Shown here one piece after another: positions 16,007 to 18,911 of a DNA stretch of 18,911 nucleotides. Position 1 is the stretch's first letter. Every line of letters starts with the position of its first letter. Made by a program: the position numbers and the translations under genes. The notes under the pieces were generated by a model. It saw only the letters and a program-made list of their open reading frames with translations. It was not told where the DNA came from and ran no database searches. The DNA comes from Bordetella parapertussis (GTDB lineage Bacteria > Pseudomonadota > Gammaproteobacteria > Burkholderiales > Burkholderiaceae_B), in the NCBI GenBank assembly GCA_945883615.1, contig CAMCYB010000034.1, positions 1-18,911 of the forward strand, given 5' to 3'.

Positions 16007-17043
16007 AGCCAAGCTTAGCATTTGATCAAGCCACGACAGACCGCGTTGCCGCGCTGATGGTGGCTCATAATTTGATACAAAGCGACTCAATTGACATTCA
16101 AGCGTTGTCGGGTGGTCAGTCTAACCCTACCTTTAAAATTGTGGCGGGTGATCAACGTTTTATATTACGAAAAAAACCTGCTGGACTCTTGCTGCCTTCA
16201 GCCCATGCCATTGAACGTGAATACCGAGTCATGCAAGCGCTGAAAAAAACAAATGTCCCGGTTCCTGAGATGTGTTTTTTGCATGAAGAAAATGATGTAC
16301 TGGGTACACCTTTTTATGTGATGGCTTTTTTAGAGGGGCGTATAAGATTTGACCAAACATTACCTGATTTCACCGTAGCTGATCGTACTTCGCTCTACAA
16401 CGACATGAATCGGGTGATTGCAACGCTTCACACTGTAGACGCTGACGCAATTGGCTTAGGTGATTTCGGTCGCTCTGGTAATTATTTTGAACGGCAAATT
16501 GCTCGCTGGTCAAGGCAATACTTAGCTGACCCAGGTCAACGTATACCTGCACTAGAGTCACTGATTGAGGTACTGCCACAACATATTCCGCCGGGTGAAT
16601 TACATAGCATTGTGCATGGCGATTTTCGTCTAGATAATCTGATGCTTGACCCCAATTTACCTTGTGTTATTGGCGTTTTAGATTGGGAACTATCAACATT
16701 AGGGCACCCTGTTGCTGATTTTGCTTACCATTGCATGAGCTGGCACATACCCCCCCGTTTATGGCGCGGCATTGGTGGGCTTGATCTTAAAGCATTGGGT
16801 ATACCCACTGAACTTGAATACGTCGATTTGTACGTTCAGCGAACAGGTTTTAAAGATGTTAAAACCCATTGGAATTTTTATTTAGCGTATAACTTTTTTA
16901 GAATTTCAGCTATTTTGCACGGTATTGGCCAACGTGTGCGACAAGGTAATGCCGCTTCAGCCGATGCTATTGACATGGCATCTAAAGCTGAACCTTTAGC
17001 TGAAATGGGTTGGCAGTTTGCTCAGAAAATTGTGACAACATAA
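16003..17043 (+). CDS. APH-family phosphotransferase (LvaA/ACAD10-kinase-like)
   Basis: 346 residues with the aminoglycoside-phosphotransferase/choline-kinase fold. The nucleotide loop is GGQSNPTF (37-44), the ATP-contacting basic stretch is LRKKP (55-59), Brenner's catalytic motif is HGDFRLDN (205-212; D207) and the metal-binding motif is DWE (227-229), followed by STLGHPVADFAYHC. This subfamily is found next to, or fused with, ACAD10/11-type acyl-CoA dehydrogenases; in P. putida LvaA phosphorylates the hydroxyl of 4-hydroxyvaleryl-CoA before the ACAD homologue acts. It overlaps the SDR stop as ATGA, so the three genes are translationally coupled. Antibiotic phosphorylation is unlikely in this context. 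Confidence 0.85.
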   Translation: MKPSLAFDQATTDRVAALMVAHNLIQSDSIDIQALSGGQSNPTFKIVAGDQRFILRKKPAGLLLPSAHAIEREYRVMQALKKTNVPVPEMCFLHEENDVLGTPFYVMAFLEGRIRFDQTLPDFTVADRTSLYNDMNRVIATLHTVDADAIGLGDFGRSGNYFERQIARWSRQYLADPGQRIPALESLIEVLPQHIPPGELHSIVHGDFRLDNLMLDPNLPCVIGVLDWELSTLGHPVADFAYHCMSWHIPPRLWRGIGGLDLKALGIPTELEYVDLYVQRTGFKDVKTHWNFYLAYNFFRISAILHGIGQRVRQGNAASADAIDMASKAEPLAEMGWQFAQKIVTT

Positions 17044-17076
17044 AAGCTTGAGCTTGGCCGAATATTTTTACAAATT

Positions 17077-17081
17077 AGGAG
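17077..17081 (+). promoter_or_regulatory. Ribosome binding site choosing the chaN-like start
   Basis: AGGAG lies 11 bases before the ATG at 17093 and well after an alternative TTG at 17048, so it favours the ATG as start. Later ATGs at 17129 and 17165 have no comparable site. Confidence 0.6.
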
Positions 17082-17092
17082 TTTCTTTAAAA

Positions 17093-18004
17093 ATGCATTG
17101 TTATCGAACTAACCCTCGTATAAGTGTTATGAACAGTGTGAACGCTACGAAAAATTTGTTCAATATGTTTGTGGCCAGCATTTTATTTTCTTTGAGTGCA
17201 AGTTTTGTTGTGCAGGCTAAGCAGCCTATTGAAGGCTTGCAGCAACCCATTTATTTAATGGGTGAGGTGCACGATAATCTTGCAATAAATGAAGCGCGTT
17301 TTGCACGGTTAAAGCAAGACATTAACGCAGGGTGGCGACCTGCTCTCATCATGGAACAGTTTGATCGAGAGCGCCAAGACGATTTAACAAGTGCATGGCA
17401 AACGTGCCCTGATGCAGCATGTGTGATTAAAAAAGCGGGTCGTGACGGTTGGAATTGGTCTTTTTATGAACCGCTGATTAATCTAGCTTTGCAATATCGT
17501 TTGCCACTTGTTGCCGGTAACGTATCACGACAAGACGCCTCTAAAATTATGCGCGGCAGTTATGACGCTGTGTTCGATGCAGGCATGCAAAAACAACTTG
17601 GGTTGTTGCGTGACTGGCCTGACAGCATGACGGCACAGCAAACAGAATCAATCGTTGTGGGCCATTGTGGCGTTTTACCTCAAGCGATGGTGGCGCCTAT
17701 GGTGCAAGCTCAAAGAGCTCGAGATGCTTGGTTAGCGCATTTAATCGTTCAGTATGCGTCTCAGGGCGTGGTTTTGATTGCCGGCAATGGTCACGTGCAA
17801 AGAGATGTGGGTGTTTACCGTTGGTTGCCGTCTGAATTGCTGCCTTATGTCACAGTGATGGGTTTTGTAGAACCCAATGGCATTAATTTTCAAGCGTATG
17901 ACGAGGTGATTGTCTTACCCTCTTTTGATAGGCCTGATCCGTGCATAGCTTTTAAGAAAATGATGCGACAATCTAAGCCTGTTGCGACACCATCTAAAGT
18001 TTAA
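17093..18004 (+). CDS. ChaN-type haem-binding / Tiki-superfamily protein
   Basis: 303 residues from the ATG at 17093. A hydrophobic segment (about 23-42, ending FVVQA) looks like a signal peptide set back by about 20 polar residues; a start at 17129 would shorten that to a conventional signal. The mature part is a ChaN-like domain (PF04187 family): GEVHDN (57-62), LIMEQFDRERQ (85-95), GHCGVLP (190-196) and GNGHVQRDVGVYRWLP (231-246). ChaN proteins bind haem and are part of iron uptake in some bacteria; the fold is shared with Tiki/TraB proteases. No haem transport genes are adjacent. There is no lipobox at the signal end, unlike Campylobacter ChaN, so this one should be soluble periplasmic. 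Confidence 0.82.
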   Translation: MHCYRTNPRISVMNSVNATKNLFNMFVASILFSLSASFVVQAKQPIEGLQQPIYLMGEVHDNLAINEARFARLKQDINAGWRPALIMEQFDRERQDDLTSAWQTCPDAACVIKKAGRDGWNWSFYEPLINLALQYRLPLVAGNVSRQDASKIMRGSYDAVFDAGMQKQLGLLRDWPDSMTAQQTESIVVGHCGVLPQAMVAPMVQAQRARDAWLAHLIVQYASQGVVLIAGNGHVQRDVGVYRWLPSELLPYVTVMGFVEPNGINFQAYDEVIVLPSFDRPDPCIAFKKMMRQSKPVATPSKV

Positions 18005-18139
18005 ATGATGTTTTTATTGTTAAAGCGTTTTTTTGTAACCTTATTCATATTATTTGGTTTGACCCTGACCGGTTGTGCCTACGACCCTTTGCCGCAACGT
18101 ACCCCTGATGGTTTTGACCCACCTTACAACTACGATTAA
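18005..18139 (+). CDS. Small lipoprotein of unknown function
   Basis: 44 residues. The start ATG follows the ChaN-like stop directly (TAAATG), with a second ATG next to it, so translation is probably coupled. A basic N-terminus (LLKRF) and a hydrophobic core lead to the lipobox LTGC with C24 as the acylation site. The mature peptide is only about 20 residues and rich in proline, aspartate and tyrosine (AYDPLPQRTPDGFDPPYNYD). No family is recognised. The lipobox and coupling make it likely to be real. It may provide a membrane-attached partner for the soluble ChaN-like protein; that is inference. Confidence 0.65.
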   Translation: MMFLLLKRFFVTLFILFGLTLTGCAYDPLPQRTPDGFDPPYNYD

Positions 18140-18175
18140 TCGCTCTGAACTACCCATTTGAATAACGTTATTCTT

Positions 18176-18215
18176 GCCTGTTAGCCCTTTTTTTGCTCCT
18201 TTGGCCTAACGCAGG
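18176..18215. terminator. Candidate bidirectional hairpin between convergent genes
   Basis: CCTG-TTAGcCC pairs imperfectly with GGcCTAA-CG-CAGG around a loop containing seven T residues. It lies between the stop of the small lipoprotein (18139) and the stop of the convergent barrel gene (18220). A perfect 14-base palindrome GAATAACGTTATTC (18160-18173) is just before it. Neither has a classical U-tract after the stem, so terminator function is tentative. Confidence 0.3.
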
Positions 18216-18219
18216 TCAT

Positions 18220-18770
18220 TTAAAACTGCCATGTTATGCCGGTCGTTACCGTCAGGCTGTTATTTACACGCTGCCCGTTAATAGCAGGTGAGGCAATCAC
18301 CCCGAGCCCGAGTTGAATGTCTTTAGTTGGTGCATACATGACTGCAATCTCAGCTAAAGCCAAATATTGACTGTTTGGATCTGGGTTGGTTTGTAAGCCA
18401 AAATCTAAAGCAAGTTTCCATTGATCATTAACAACCCATACAGGTGCCGCAGATATTGACCAAATGTTAGTACGTTGTGAGTCACTATCACTTGAACCAG
18501 ACATTCGGTTGCTGACATAGCCCGCGTTTAGGTGTAGTTCAGCGTCATCAGATAAATAGGAAGCAATGAAGGTTAAATTACCATTGGTTTGAGCGTTACC
18601 TAAGCCAGAGTTTTGCATGCTTTTTGTAACGGGCAAAATAACGCTGGGGTTTGCTGCAAAGCTCCAACCCTCAGTTTGATCGCCTGCAAAAACCCAGATT
18701 AGACCAATTTCGTTGTTGTTCCAGCCGTTAATTTGTGACAATTGTCTAGATGCGCCAAAGTAAATATCTA
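18220..18770 (-). pseudogene. Outer-membrane beta-barrel protein, 5' end removed by IS5 insertion
   Basis: The reading frame is open from the stop at 18220 back to the IS boundary, with no convincing start: the first in-frame start-type codon is a TTG at 18741, but coding-like sequence (LDIYFGASRQ) continues upstream to the CTAG target. About 184 residues remain. The pattern of alternating polar and hydrophobic strands, many aromatic girdle residues and a terminal phenylalanine (TTGITWQF) is typical of an outer-membrane barrel. It resembles the phenol-degradation MetA-like/transporter family from memory, a weak call. The missing N-terminal part includes the signal peptide, so the remnant is probably not exported. 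Confidence 0.6.
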
Positions 18771-18771
18771 G

Positions 18772-18911
18772 GGAAACTCTGAAAAAGTCCCCGAATTCAG
18801 AGAACTCGGGACGCGGTTAATTGTCTGATTAGTATCGCAAATTTTTCGATCACGATCATGCCCCAATTGAGCTTTTCTGATATTGAATTCGATGCCAAGC
18901 GTAAGCAAACG
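18772..18911 (+). mobile_element. IS5-family element, left end, cut by window edge
   Basis: The element begins after CTAG at 18768-18771, which fits the YTAR target preference of the IS5 group, and starts GGAAACTCTGAAAAAGTCCC. Just inside is a hairpin, GTCCC(C)GA (18787-18794) with TCGGGAC (18806-18812). The transposase start follows. The right end, and so the duplicated target, is not in the window. Confidence 0.7.
18858..18911 (+). CDS. IS5-family transposase N-terminus, cut by window edge
   Basis: The ATG at 18858 opens 18 codons to the edge: MPQLSFSDIEFDAKRKQT. This matches the opening of IS5-group DDE transposases (xxQLSFxDxEYxxKRKxTRREVFL) known from many proteobacteria. The rest of the catalytic domain is beyond the window. 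Confidence 0.72.
   Translation, partial: MPQLSFSDIEFDAKRKQT

Noticed and set aside
16003..17043. Aminoglycoside resistance gene
   Set aside because: The kinase fold is shared, but the operon with ACAD and SDR genes and the lva-like layout point to acyl-CoA metabolism.

Overview
The window looks like a chromosomal stretch from a proteobacterium of moderate GC, most likely a betaproteobacterium of the Burkholderiales type. This is an inference from gene content (YaeQ, ChaN, an NfeD/FloA pair, a coxSLMDEGF-ordered molybdenum hydroxylase operon, an acyl-CoA dehydrogenase/SDR/phosphotransferase operon); no rRNA or other strong taxonomic marker is present. Both edges fall inside insertion sequences, which suggests an assembly contig bounded by repeats.

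Left edge (1-432): the first 24 codons of an IS3-like transposase run off the edge on the minus strand. The element has cut a glycine betaine/proline ABC binding protein gene (proX-like) after about 95 codons. Upstream of that remnant (433-796) lies a gene-free stretch with five successive short hairpins.

Cox block (797-8321, minus): a tightly spaced seven-gene operon in the order coxS-coxL-coxM-coxD-coxE-coxG-coxF. It encodes a three-subunit molybdenum hydroxylase (2Fe-2S, Mo-pterin and FAD subunits) plus its MoxR/VWA maturation pair, a CoxG-type protein and an XdhC-type protein. The large subunit carries the form II motif AYRGAGR and lacks the copper-binding cysteine of true aerobic CO dehydrogenase, so its substrate is open.

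Middle (8667-13342): a secreted protein of unknown function on the plus strand converges on a minus-strand operon yaeQ - nfeD - floA - small membrane protein. The last three probably form a membrane-organising flotillin/NfeD module. The nfeD reading frame has an in-frame 9-bp tandem repeat ahead of its signal peptide.

Right half (13507-18139, plus): a carboxymuconolactone-decarboxylase-family gene with a 12-bp tandem-repeat tail is followed by an overlapping three-gene operon (acyl-CoA dehydrogenase homologue, SDR oxidoreductase, APH-type kinase). This resembles the lvaC/lvaD/lvaA set of levulinate/4-hydroxyacyl-CoA catabolism and mammalian ACAD10/11. A ChaN-type haem-binding/Tiki-fold protein and an unlisted 44-residue lipoprotein follow. 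A 15-bp GGT-TAG-ACC palindrome in the divergent promoter region at 13443-13457 is a candidate operator.

Right edge (18220-18911): the C-terminal part of an outer-membrane beta-barrel protein gene is broken by an IS5-family element inserted at a CTAG site; the first 18 codons of its transposase reach the edge.
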